Source: Flavobacterium tyrosinilyticum (GTDB taxonomy: Bacteria; Bacteroidota; Bacteroidia; Flavobacteriales; Flavobacteriaceae). Taken from it: 64,000 nucleotides of DNA. Positions 35,096 to 43,738 of the stretch are shown one piece after another. The stretch is from NCBI RefSeq assembly GCF_023656565.1, contig NZ_JAMOKG010000003.1, forward strand, positions 992,001-1,056,000, given 5' to 3'. The notes under the pieces were generated by a model. That model was not told the origin of the DNA, did not search any database, and saw nothing but the letters and a program-made list of their open reading frames with translations. Made by a program: the position numbers and the translations under genes. The first letter of the stretch is position 1; each line of letters begins with the position of its first letter.

Positions 35096-36298
35096 ATGAT
35101 AAAATTTATAGCAAAAAGTACTTTTGTTACAGCATTTCTGTTTTGTGCTACTTCATATTCGGAAACCATTCAGCCCAATAAAAATGTTATTTCAGCAGAA
35201 ATTAATAACGCTGTTATAAAAACAGGTGCAGACAATTACGAAAAATACTTACCGCTTTTAAAAGATAAAAAAGTTGGAATTGTAACCAACCAGACCGGAA
35301 TTTTATCTGATAAAACACATGTAGTTGATTTTCTATTGGAGAAAAAAATTGCTGTTCAAACTATTTTTGCTCCCGAGCACGGATTTAGAGGAACAGCCGA
35401 TGCCGGTGAACATATCGTGGATGGAAAAGATCCGAAAACAGGTCTTCCGATTATTTCACTTTATGGCGAAAACAAAAAACCAAAACCAGCGCAGTTATCT
35501 GGAATTGATATCATGATTTTTGATCTTCAAGATGTAGGGGCACGTTTCTACACCTACATTTCTTCTTTACATTATGTAATGGAAGCTTGTGCAGAAAACA
35601 ATATTCAGCTTATTGTTTTTGATCGTCCAAATCCAAATGGTTCTATTGTAGACGGACCGCTTTTAGAAAAAGAATTTACCAGTTTTGTCGGCATGCACCC
35701 TATTCCGCTCCTTCACGGAATGACAATTGGTGAATATGCTCAAATGGTAAATGGTGAAAAATGGCTAAAAGAGGGCGCTCAATGCAAACTAACCATAATT
35801 CCTTGTGTAGATTATAGCAGAACAATGCCTTACAGTTTATTGGTAAAACCATCTCCGAATTTACCAAATGACCAGTCTATAAATTTATACGCAAGTTTAT
35901 GCCTTTTTGAAGGAACAAACGTAAGTATGGGACGCGGAACTGAGAAACAATTTCAAATTTATGGCTCTCCATTTTTAACTAAAACCAATTTCAGTTTTAC
36001 TCCAAAACCAAATTTTGGAGCAAAAGATCCTTTATACAACGGAAAAGAATGTTTTGGAGAAGATTTAACTCAATATCCAAAATTGAAGCAATTAGAATTG
36101 AAATGGCTTATTAAAGCGTACCAGAATACCAGCGACAAAACAAAATTCTTCAACGCATTTTTTACCAAACTGGCTGGAACAAAAAAATTACAGCAGCAAA
36201 TTGAAAGCGGTGTTTCTGAAGCCCAGATAAGAAAGACTTGGCAGAAAGATTTGGAAGCTTTCAAAAAAATCCGAACAAAATACCTGATTTATAAATAA
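35096..36298 (+). CDS. namZ: NamZ-type exo-beta-N-acetylmuramidase (DUF1343), paralog 2
   Basis: 400 residues with an N-terminal signal-like segment (FVTAFLFCATSYSE). It shares all signatures with paralog 1: KVGIVTNQTGIL, FAPEHGFRGTADAGEH, IMIFDLQDVGARFYTYI, FDRPNPNGSIVDGPLL and NVSMGRGTEKQFQIYGSP. The N-terminal 35 residues are longer. It lies behind susCD and before murQ, in the position where extracellular or periplasmic release of MurNAc would feed uptake. TAAACTTG upstream is a one-mismatch -7 candidate. Confidence 0.88.
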   Translation: MIKFIAKSTFVTAFLFCATSYSETIQPNKNVISAEINNAVIKTGADNYEKYLPLLKDKKVGIVTNQTGILSDKTHVVDFLLEKKIAVQTIFAPEHGFRGTADAGEHIVDGKDPKTGLPIISLYGENKKPKPAQLSGIDIMIFDLQDVGARFYTYISSLHYVMEACAENNIQLIVFDRPNPNGSIVDGPLLEKEFTSFVGMHPIPLLHGMTIGEYAQMVNGEKWLKEGAQCKLTIIPCVDYSRTMPYSLLVKPSPNLPNDQSINLYASLCLFEGTNVSMGRGTEKQFQIYGSPFLTKTNFSFTPKPNFGAKDPLYNGKECFGEDLTQYPKLKQLELKWLIKAYQNTSDKTKFFNAFFTKLAGTKKLQQQIESGVSEAQIRKTWQKDLEAFKKIRTKYLIYK

Positions 36299-36330
36299 TA
36301 TTTCTAATTCAGTTCCCTTAGACTTAATTT

Positions 36331-36500
36331 TTAAAACAATAGAAACATAGACTTTGATAGACTTACACAAAAGCGTTTCATTAGCATAAACACACACATA
36401 TATATTGCTATGCAGAAATGTAGTTCTCTTTGGTTTGCTTTTTAAAGATTGGTTACCTTTTTAAACAAAAATCAAAACCTGTGTTTCTATGTTTTAAAAA
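36331..36500. repeat. Degenerate copy C of the AACACATAG inverted-repeat element
   Basis: TTAAAACAATAGAAACATAG at the left (36331-36350) and TGTGTTTCTATGTTTTAAAA at the right (ending about 36500) keep the end arms with changes. An inner AAGCGTTTCATTAG stands for the AAGGCGTTTCACT block. It lies between namZ paralog 2 and murQ. Length about 170 bp, longer than the intact copies. Confidence 0.65.
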
Positions 36501-36597
36501 TTAAATTCTATTCTAATAAAAATATCAAACTATTAATGTAAAATAGAGAAGCCTGATAGTAGAAAAATCTCGGTTTCAACAATCAAAAAAAAGAAAA

Positions 36598-37425
36598 ATG
36601 AAAAATAAAAATCCTGAAACTGAACAAGAATCTTTGTACAAAGACTTGGATCAAATGAGCGTGAAAGAACTTCTTACAAACATTAATACAGAAGACAAAA
36701 AAGTTCCGCATATTATTGAAGAACAAATTCCTAAAATAGAAAAACTGGTTAAGGCCATTGTAAAAAAAATGCAGTTGGGTGGAAGATTATTTTATATCGG
36801 AGCTGGAACTTCTGGGAGAATCGGAATTTTAGATGCATCTGAATGTCCTCCAACTTTTGGTGTTCCACATGATATGATTATCGGAATCATTGCCGGTGGA
36901 GACACTGCCATTAGAAAAGCAGTAGAAAATGCCGAAGATGACACAGAACAAGCATGGAAAGATTTGGCTAAGTTTGAAATTTCAAGTTTAGATATGATTA
37001 TCGGAATTGCTGCTTCTGGTAATACGCCATACGTTTTAGGAGCGCTTAAAAAAGCTAAAGAACACAATATTAAAACAGGAAGTATTTCTTGTATCAGTAA
37101 CGGACTTATTGCTCAAGAAGCTGATTATCCGATTGAATTAATCGTTGGTCCTGAATTCTTAACAGGAAGTACGAGAATGAAAGCTGGAACGGCTCAAAAA
37201 TTAACTTTGAATATGATTTCTACTTCGGTAATGATCAAATTAGGAAAAGTAAAAGGCAACAAAATGGTTGACATGCAGCTGTCTAACGAAAAACTGGTTA
37301 AACGCGGCATCAAGATGATTATGGAAGAACTTGGCATTGAATATGATGTTGCCGAAGAATTACTGCACACACATAAAAGCGTTAGAGCTGTACTTTCAGC
37401 TCACAACAAAAATCAGGAAAACTAA
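36598..37425 (+). CDS. murQ: N-acetylmuramic acid 6-phosphate etherase
   Basis: 275 residues, slightly shorter than E. coli MurQ (298). SIS fold: GGRLFYIGAGTSGRIGILDA, the family signature SECPPTFGVP with Glu82, AEDD with Glu113 (E. coli catalytic Glu83 and Glu114), AASGNTPYVLGA and GPEFLTGSTRMKAGTAQK. It cleaves the lactyl ether of MurNAc-6-phosphate to give GlcNAc-6-phosphate and D-lactate in the cytosol. This is the key evidence that the locus degrades MurNAc. A kinase or PTS making MurNAc-6-phosphate is not in the window. Confidence 0.96.
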   Translation: MKNKNPETEQESLYKDLDQMSVKELLTNINTEDKKVPHIIEEQIPKIEKLVKAIVKKMQLGGRLFYIGAGTSGRIGILDASECPPTFGVPHDMIIGIIAGGDTAIRKAVENAEDDTEQAWKDLAKFEISSLDMIIGIAASGNTPYVLGALKKAKEHNIKTGSISCISNGLIAQEADYPIELIVGPEFLTGSTRMKAGTAQKLTLNMISTSVMIKLGKVKGNKMVDMQLSNEKLVKRGIKMIMEELGIEYDVAEELLHTHKSVRAVLSAHNKNQEN

Positions 37426-37506
37426 AAACCACACTATCAAAATCTTTTTATAGATTTATACAAATTCAAAAGCTGAATAAATTCATTTTTTGGAGTTTTT
37501 AACACC

Positions 37507-37534
37507 GACCTAACAGAGTAAACTCTGTTAGGTC
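37507..37534. repeat. GACCTAACAG hairpin, copy 3
   Basis: GACCTAACAGAGT and ACTCTGTTAGGTC form a perfect 13-bp stem with an AA loop, 82 bp past the murQ stop codon. It belongs to the same set as 3801-3827 and 24602-24628 and may act as a terminator. The rest of the 341-bp gap to the symporter gene is mostly repeat copy D. Confidence 0.65.
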
Positions 37535-37561
37535 TAATTAAAGAAGAGCTTTTTGTTTATT

Positions 37562-37702
37562 AACACATAGAAACATAGATTTTTGTGTAAAAAAAAGAAA
37601 ATAAAAGAAACTAGTTTCCACACATAGGTTAACCTATGTGTACTTAAATTAGTGAAACGCCTTTTTTAAAATTTTGAAAAAAAAACTATGTTTCTATGTG
37701 TT
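37562..37702. repeat. Inverted-repeat element, copy D (minus orientation)
   Basis: AACACATAGAAACATAG (37562-37578) with exact inverse at 37686-37702 (141 bp overall). Inside are GAAACTAGTTTC, a palindrome CACATAGGTTAACCTATGTG and AGTGAAACGCCT, in the order of copy B. Confidence 0.9.
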
Positions 37703-37766
37703 AAAATAATTGCAGCCAATGGCTTTAAATAATTTATAAAAAACCAAAAATCACCAAAACTATAAA

Positions 37767-39275
37767 ATGACACCAAGTACCATCCTTCTCCTTATTATTA
37801 TTTATTTCGGAACATTATTCTATATATCACACAGAGTCAGCAGAAAAGACAGCGGAAATGAAGCCTTTTTTACTGCCAATAAAAATTCAAAATGGTATTT
37901 AGTTGCTTTCGGAATGATCGGAACAGCGCTTTCAGGAGTAACCTTTATATCAGTTCCTGGAGAAGTTGGCGCGCCAAGCGGTGAACAATTTAAATATTTT
38001 CAGTTTGTTTTAGGAAACGCTCTTGGGTTTATTGTCATTACCAAACTCTTGCTGCCACTGTATTACAGAATGAATCTGACTTCAATTTATGGGTATATTG
38101 AGCAAAGAATGGGCTTTTTCAGCTATAAAACAGCCGCTTCTATTTTCTTAATTAGCCGCACAATAAGTTCTGCTTTCAGATTGTATTTGGTGGTAATCGT
38201 TTTACAGCGTTTTGTGTTCGATTTTTATCATGTTCCTTTTGCGTTTACGGTTTTAATTTCGCTGTTGCTTATCTTTTCTTATACCTATAAAGGCGGATTA
38301 AAAACAATTATTATTACCGATACTTTACAAACGTTTTTCCTTGTAACTTCTGTTTTTCTTACCATTTATTTCATCTGTGACAGAATGGATTTGAGTGCCA
38401 TTAGCGCATTTGAAGAAGTAAAAAACAGTAATTATTCTAAGATCTTTTTCTTTGATGATTTCTTCGGAAGTAAATTTCATTTTGTAAAACAAATTCTGGG
38501 CGGAATGTTCGTAACCATTGCCATGACAGGTTTGGATCAAGATTTAATGCAAAAAAACTTGAGCTGTAAAAACATTGGCGAAGCACAAAAAAACATGTTC
38601 ACTTTTACAGGAATCTTTGTTATCATCAACATTTTCTTTTTGAGCGTTGGAGCACTTTTATATATCTATGCAAACAAAAACGGAATTGCTGTTCCAACCG
38701 ATTTAATTACCGGAAAACCAAGAACCGATTTGCTTTTCCCTGAAATTGCATTAAACCATTTAGCGCTTATTCCTGCAATCGTATTTTTATTGGGAATCAT
38801 TGCGGCCACTTTTGCAACCACAGATTCTGCTTTGACAGCCTTAACAACTTCTTTCTGTGTTGACTTTTTAGGAATGGACAAAGCAGAAAACAGCCATAAG
38901 AAAAATACTGTACGAATCAGACATTTAGTGCATATTAGTTTTTCTATTTTAATCTTTTTTATCATACTGATTTTTAACTCAATCAATGATAGTTCAGTCG
39001 TAGGAATGATCTTCAAAGTTGCCTCTTACACTTACGGTCCTTTATTAGGATTATACGCTTTTGGTTTGTTCCAAAAATCAAGACATGTAAACGACAAACT
39101 GGTTCCGTTTATCTGTTTGCTTTCTCCATTGTTTACTTATTTCATCAATGAATATTCTAAAGTTTTATTTGCAGGATATATTTTTGATAATGAATTAATT
39201 ATACTAAACGGATTAATTACTTATTTAGGATTGTTTGTTACTAGTTCGCGCAGTGAGAAAGAAATAAGTTTCTAA
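37767..39275 (+). CDS. Sodium:solute symporter (SSS family)
   Basis: 502 residues with about 13 hydrophobic segments. SSS signatures are GMIGTALSGVTFISVPGEVG (TM2 region), ISRTISSAFRLYLVV, TYKGGLKTIIITDTLQ and MTGLDQDLMQKNLSCKN, and ATFATTDSALTALTTSFCVDFLG. The family includes sialic acid, glucose and other sugar symporters. Placed between murQ and the NagZ-AmiE fusion, it may bring MurNAc, GlcNAc or a related product across the inner membrane with Na+. That assignment is from context only. Confidence 0.9.
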   Translation: MTPSTILLLIIIYFGTLFYISHRVSRKDSGNEAFFTANKNSKWYLVAFGMIGTALSGVTFISVPGEVGAPSGEQFKYFQFVLGNALGFIVITKLLLPLYYRMNLTSIYGYIEQRMGFFSYKTAASIFLISRTISSAFRLYLVVIVLQRFVFDFYHVPFAFTVLISLLLIFSYTYKGGLKTIIITDTLQTFFLVTSVFLTIYFICDRMDLSAISAFEEVKNSNYSKIFFFDDFFGSKFHFVKQILGGMFVTIAMTGLDQDLMQKNLSCKNIGEAQKNMFTFTGIFVIINIFFLSVGALLYIYANKNGIAVPTDLITGKPRTDLLFPEIALNHLALIPAIVFLLGIIAATFATTDSALTALTTSFCVDFLGMDKAENSHKKNTVRIRHLVHISFSILIFFIILIFNSINDSSVVGMIFKVASYTYGPLLGLYAFGLFQKSRHVNDKLVPFICLLSPLFTYFINEYSKVLFAGYIFDNELIILNGLITYLGLFVTSSRSEKEISF

Positions 39276-39297
39276 TTCAGTACATCAATATTGATGA

Positions 39298-39334
39298 ATC
39301 AATTTGAGTTTAAGTTTATTAAACTCAAATTGAT
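39298..39334 (+). terminator. Perfect 16-bp hairpin between symporter and NagZ-AmiE genes
   Basis: ATCAATTTGAGTTTAA (39298-39313) is followed by a 5-nt loop and its perfect complement (39319-39334), then TTTTAAAA. It lies 22 bp past the symporter stop codon and 16 bp before the next ATG. It could be a terminator, an attenuator or an mRNA-processing or stabilising stem within the operon. Confidence 0.6.
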
Positions 39335-39350
39335 TTTAAAAAAAAATTAT

Positions 39351-42347
39351 ATGAAAAACTCCTTCATAAAAATCAGTTTATACGCCGCTTTTATATTTTT
39401 AATTACCAATTGCGCATCCAAAAAAAATAATGGCGCAACAGATGATAAAAAGGATATTCCTTTACAGGACACTGTTGTTTACGTACCCAAAAATACTTCA
39501 GAGAAAAAAAACTTCTTTAAAGATTCTGATAAAGAAACGGCTTGGGTCGACAACATTTATAGTAAAATGACTGTACAGGAAAAAATTGGACAATTGTTTA
39601 TGGTTTCTGCCTATTCCAACAAAGATTCTGTGCACGTTAATCAGATCAGTAAAATGATTGAAGATTATAAAATAGGAAACGTTATTTTCTTTCAGGGCGG
39701 ACCAGTTCGTCAGGCGAAATTAACCAACTTATATCAGTCCAAAGCAAAAGTTCCTTTAATGATCGGAATCGATGCCGAATGGGGATTAGCCATGAGATTG
39801 GATTCAACTTATCGTTATCCTTGGAATATGACTTTGGGTTCTATTCAGGATTTAAGTTTAATTGAAAATGTGGGAAGAAATATGGCTGCCGAAAACAAAC
39901 GAATCGGCGTTCATTTCAATTTTGCCCCTGTTTTAGATATTAACACCAATCCGAAAAATCCAATTATCGGAAACCGTTCTTTTGGCGAAGATAAAGTCAA
40001 TGTAACCGAAAAAGCTCTTGCTTTAATGAAAGGAATACAAGGAAATGGCGTTTTCTGCACGGGAAAACACTTTCCTGGACATGGCGATACTTCAACCGAT
40101 TCGCACCACGCCTTGCCTACCGTTAACTTTTCTAAAGAACGTATGGAATTGGTCGAACTATATCCATACAAAAAACTGTTTGACGAAGGTCTAGCTTCTG
40201 TTATGGTGGCGCATCTTAATATTCCGAGTTTAGAATCACAGCCTAACTGTCCTTCTTCTGCTTCTTATAATGTGGTTACCAATTTGCTTCAAAAAGAATT
40301 AGGTTTTAATGGCTTAATTTTTACAGATGGTTTAGCAATGAAAGGCGCTGCCAATTTTAAAGGTCCCGGAGATCTAGAAATCGCTGTTATTTTAGCAGGA
40401 AACGATATTTTACTTTGTCCAGAAAATGTACCAGTTGCTTTTCAGAAACTGGAAGTCGCTTACAATGAAAAAGTGATTACTGAAGAAAGATTAGCACATT
40501 CGGTTAAAAAAATTCTTCATTTTAAATACAAAGCAGGACTGAACAAATACAAACCGATTGATTTAAATAATTTGTATAATGATTTGAATCCGTCGCAAAA
40601 TGATGCTTTGCATTATAAATTGTATGAAAATGCTATTACGGTTTTAAAAAACGAAAAAGAGATTCTTCCAATAAAAGATTTAAGCGAAAAAATTGCTTAC
40701 ATAAAACTGGGTGAAGATACCAACAGCGCTTTTATTTCTACACTAAAAAAATATACTAACATCACAGAAGTTAAAGACACTAATCTTGACAGTCTGAATA
40801 AAGAATTGAAAAAATTTGACAAGGTTATTATCAGCTATCATAAAGTAAACAAAGCTTGGGAAAAACAAGAATTCACATTACAAGAAATGCTTTGGCTGAA
40901 AGAAATTGCAAAACACAACAAAGTAATTCTAGACATTTTTGCAAAACCATATTCGTTATTATCAATCAACAATTTTGATGATATTGAAGGATTGGTGGTT
41001 TCGTATCAAAACTCAGATATTAGTCAGGTGGTTTCGGCAGGATTGCTTTTTGGTGCTATTGAAGCCAAAGGTAAACTACCTGTTTCCATCAATGATGCGT
41101 TCCATGTAAATGATGGTTTAACTACCGAAAAACTGAATCGCCTAGCTTTTACAGCTCCAGAAAATGTAAATATGAATCCGGCAATTCTATCCAAAATTGA
41201 TGCTGTGGCGCAAAAAGCAATTGATGGAAAAATGGCGCCTGGAATGCAGGTTTTGGTGGCTAGAAAAGGAAATGTAATTTTTCAGAAATCGTACGGAGCC
41301 CAGACTTATGATAACGGCAAGAAAGTAACCGATTCAGATTTATACGATGTGGCTTCGATTTCAAAAATGATTTCGACATTGCCAAATGTGATGCAATTGT
41401 ACGATAAAAATAAAGTAGAACTAGACACCAAACTGAAAGACATGCTGCCTTTCTTTGCCAAAACAAACAAAGAAAATATCACTTTCAAAGATCTGTTAAA
41501 TCATTACGCAGGACTTCAAGCTTGGATTCCGTTTTACAAAGCAACTTTAGACAGCAACAATCAACCTTCTGAAAAATACTATCGAAAAGCAGCCGAAAAC
41601 GGTTTTACAACCAAAGTTGCCGAGAATCTTTATATTCGAAACGATTATCATGATACGATTATGAAAATCATTGCTGAAAGTCCTGTGGCACTGAAAAAAG
41701 AATACAAATACAGCGACTTTACTTTTATCATTTTAAAAGAATATTTAGAAAGAAAAACACATAAAAAATTAGAAGAGCTGAGCCAGGAAAATTTCTATAG
41801 CACATTAGGAATGACTAATACGCTTTATAATCCATTAGATAAATTTGAGAAGAAAAATATTGCTCCAACCGAAATTGACAACTATTTCAGACATCAGGTT
41901 ATTCAAGGCTATGTACACGATATGGCGGCCGCAATGGAAGGTGGAGTTGCAGGTCATGCAGGAATATTTTCTAATGCGATGGATGTTGCCAAAATGATGC
42001 AGCTTTATCTCCAAAAAGGAAATTACGGCGGAATTCAATACTTTTCTTCACAGACTTTTGACACCTTCAATACTTGCTATTACAAAAATCAAGGAGTTCT
42101 GCGCGGACTAGGATTTGACAAAAGAGTACACAAAGGCGGACCAACCTGCGACTGTGTTTCTGAAGCAAGTTTCGGCCACACCGGTTTTACAGGAAACATG
42201 GCTTGGGCAGATCCAGAAACCGAAATTGTTTATGTTTTTCTATCCAACAGAACCTATCCAGAAGTTGTGAATGACGAAAATAAATTAGCCAAAGGAAAAA
42301 TCAGAGAAGAAATTCAGCAAATTATTCAAAACGCCATAATAAAATAA
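39351..42347 (+). CDS. NagZ-AmiE fusion: GH3 beta-N-acetylglucosaminidase with C-terminal beta-lactamase-type hydrolase
   Basis: The start at 39351 gives a lipoprotein signal (MKNSFIKISLYAAFIFLITNC); an in-frame ATG at 39291 would add 20 residues and bury it. 998 residues. GH3 half (about 60-600): KHFPGHGDTSTDSHHALP with the NagZ-type catalytic His near 252 and the nucleophile Asp326 in GLIFTDGLAMKGA. C-terminal half (about 610-998): AmiE-like fold with S669-I-S-K672, YKYSDFTFIIL and GHTGFTGNMAW. The first half removes GlcNAc from muropeptides and the second probably cuts the MurNAc-peptide amide. In Bacillus subtilis NagZ and AmiE are separate neighbours; here they are one protein. Confidence 0.92.
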   Translation: MKNSFIKISLYAAFIFLITNCASKKNNGATDDKKDIPLQDTVVYVPKNTSEKKNFFKDSDKETAWVDNIYSKMTVQEKIGQLFMVSAYSNKDSVHVNQISKMIEDYKIGNVIFFQGGPVRQAKLTNLYQSKAKVPLMIGIDAEWGLAMRLDSTYRYPWNMTLGSIQDLSLIENVGRNMAAENKRIGVHFNFAPVLDINTNPKNPIIGNRSFGEDKVNVTEKALALMKGIQGNGVFCTGKHFPGHGDTSTDSHHALPTVNFSKERMELVELYPYKKLFDEGLASVMVAHLNIPSLESQPNCPSSASYNVVTNLLQKELGFNGLIFTDGLAMKGAANFKGPGDLEIAVILAGNDILLCPENVPVAFQKLEVAYNEKVITEERLAHSVKKILHFKYKAGLNKYKPIDLNNLYNDLNPSQNDALHYKLYENAITVLKNEKEILPIKDLSEKIAYIKLGEDTNSAFISTLKKYTNITEVKDTNLDSLNKELKKFDKVIISYHKVNKAWEKQEFTLQEMLWLKEIAKHNKVILDIFAKPYSLLSINNFDDIEGLVVSYQNSDISQVVSAGLLFGAIEAKGKLPVSINDAFHVNDGLTTEKLNRLAFTAPENVNMNPAILSKIDAVAQKAIDGKMAPGMQVLVARKGNVIFQKSYGAQTYDNGKKVTDSDLYDVASISKMISTLPNVMQLYDKNKVELDTKLKDMLPFFAKTNKENITFKDLLNHYAGLQAWIPFYKATLDSNNQPSEKYYRKAAENGFTTKVAENLYIRNDYHDTIMKIIAESPVALKKEYKYSDFTFIILKEYLERKTHKKLEELSQENFYSTLGMTNTLYNPLDKFEKKNIAPTEIDNYFRHQVIQGYVHDMAAAMEGGVAGHAGIFSNAMDVAKMMQLYLQKGNYGGIQYFSSQTFDTFNTCYYKNQGVLRGLGFDKRVHKGGPTCDCVSEASFGHTGFTGNMAWADPETEIVYVFLSNRTYPEVVNDENKLAKGKIREEIQQIIQNAIIK

Positions 42348-42440
42348 AAATTTCAAATTTTAAATTCCAAATCCCAAAATCTATATTCTATATTCTATAC
42401 TCTATATTCTAAAATCTAAAATCTAAAATTCTAACCTATC
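42348..42440. repeat. Short tandem repeats (TATATTC / AAAATCT types)
   Basis: Runs of CTATATTCTATATTCTATA and TCTAAAATCTAAAATCTAAA fill the 108-bp gap. Low-complexity arrays of this sort recur at 49420-49500 and 52295-52515. Confidence 0.7.
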
Positions 42441-42455
42441 TAAAATACAAACCCA

Positions 42456-43727
42456 ATGACAAAAGAACGTTTAACTTCACTCGATGTCTTTAGAGGATTT
42501 ACCATTCTCTTAATGACGATTGTCAATAATCCGGGAAGCTGGTCATCTATTTACCCGCCTTTAGAACATGCAGAATGGCATGGCTGTACGCCTACTGACT
42601 TAGTTTTCCCGTTTTTTGTTTTTATTATGGGAACTGCGATTCCGTTTGCAATGCCTGTAAAACATTTTGACGGAAGCGTTTTCAATAAAATTTTGGTTCG
42701 TTCGCTTAGAATTTTCTGCTTAGGATTATTTTTAAGCGTTTTCAGCAGAATTCATTTATTTGGTTTAGAAGGAATTCCGTTATTAGGATTGCGATTAATA
42801 ATTGCTTTTGCGGTTGCATATGCCCTTTTAGGAAACTTTTCAATGAAAGTCAAAACCATTCTTGCCGTTTCAGTATTTCTAATTTTGATTTCACTATCAT
42901 TTAGCGGTTTGGAGCATTTTGAAGATACCAGAATTCCAGGTGTTTTACAGCGAATTGCGATTGTGTATTTCTTTACTTCGATTTTGTATTTAAAGACTAA
43001 TTTAAAAACACAGCTTTTGGTTTTAGCCACACTTTTGGTTGGATATTGGCTTGTAATGGCTTTTGTTCCCGTTCCCGGATTTGGTCCTGCCAATTTTGAT
43101 AAAGGAACCAATCTTGCCGCTTGGATAGACGATACGCTTTTGAACGGACATTTATGGGCATCTTCTAAAACTTGGGATCCAGAAGGAATCTTAAGCACTT
43201 TGCCAGCCATTGGAACTGGAATTTTAGGAATGTACATTGGTCAGCTGTTAAATTTATCTGTTGATAAAATGGAAATCGTAAAAAAGACCGCCATTGCAGG
43301 AACTGCTTTAGTAATTGGAGGTTTAATTTGGAACATCTTCTTCCCTATTAACAAATCGCTTTGGACAAGTTCTTATGTTTTATATACAGCTGGAATTGCA
43401 ACGTTATGTTTAACGCTTTTGTATTATATAATTGATATTAAAGGACATAAAAAATGGACGAAATTATTCCTGATCTGGGGTGTAAACCCGATGATTGTGT
43501 TTTTCTTTTCTGGAATAATTCCGAGAGTTTTAAGTGGCATAAAAGTAGCCGATCCTGAAAAAGCCGGCGAAGAAATTGGACTTCAAGCGTATATCTATAA
43601 TCACGGAATTGTTCCTTGTTTTGAAAACCCATTAAATGCATCACTCGCTTATGCTTTATCTTACGCTGTTTTCTGGTCGTTCATTTTATGGATTTTCTAC
43701 AAAAAGAAAATGATTTTTAAAGTGTAA
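42456..43727 (+). CDS. DUF5009 / heparan-alpha-glucosaminide N-acetyltransferase-like membrane protein
   Basis: 423 residues with about 10 membrane segments. The N-terminus SLDVFRGFTILLMTIVNNPGSW, then HGCTPTDLVFPFFVFIMGTAIPF and RIPGVLQRIAIVYFFTS, is typical of the COG4299/DUF5009 family related to lysosomal HGSNAT, which acetylates terminal glucosamine across a membrane. In Tannerella forsythia a membrane protein called MurT, encoded with murK and murQ, is reported as the MurNAc transporter; I recall it as being of this family but cannot verify it. In this locus it is therefore either a MurNAc transporter or a transmembrane acetyltransferase. Confidence 0.85.
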   Translation: MTKERLTSLDVFRGFTILLMTIVNNPGSWSSIYPPLEHAEWHGCTPTDLVFPFFVFIMGTAIPFAMPVKHFDGSVFNKILVRSLRIFCLGLFLSVFSRIHLFGLEGIPLLGLRLIIAFAVAYALLGNFSMKVKTILAVSVFLILISLSFSGLEHFEDTRIPGVLQRIAIVYFFTSILYLKTNLKTQLLVLATLLVGYWLVMAFVPVPGFGPANFDKGTNLAAWIDDTLLNGHLWASSKTWDPEGILSTLPAIGTGILGMYIGQLLNLSVDKMEIVKKTAIAGTALVIGGLIWNIFFPINKSLWTSSYVLYTAGIATLCLTLLYYIIDIKGHKKWTKLFLIWGVNPMIVFFFSGIIPRVLSGIKVADPEKAGEEIGLQAYIYNHGIVPCFENPLNASLAYALSYAVFWSFILWIFYKKKMIFKV

Positions 43728-43738
43728 CTATTTTTTTA

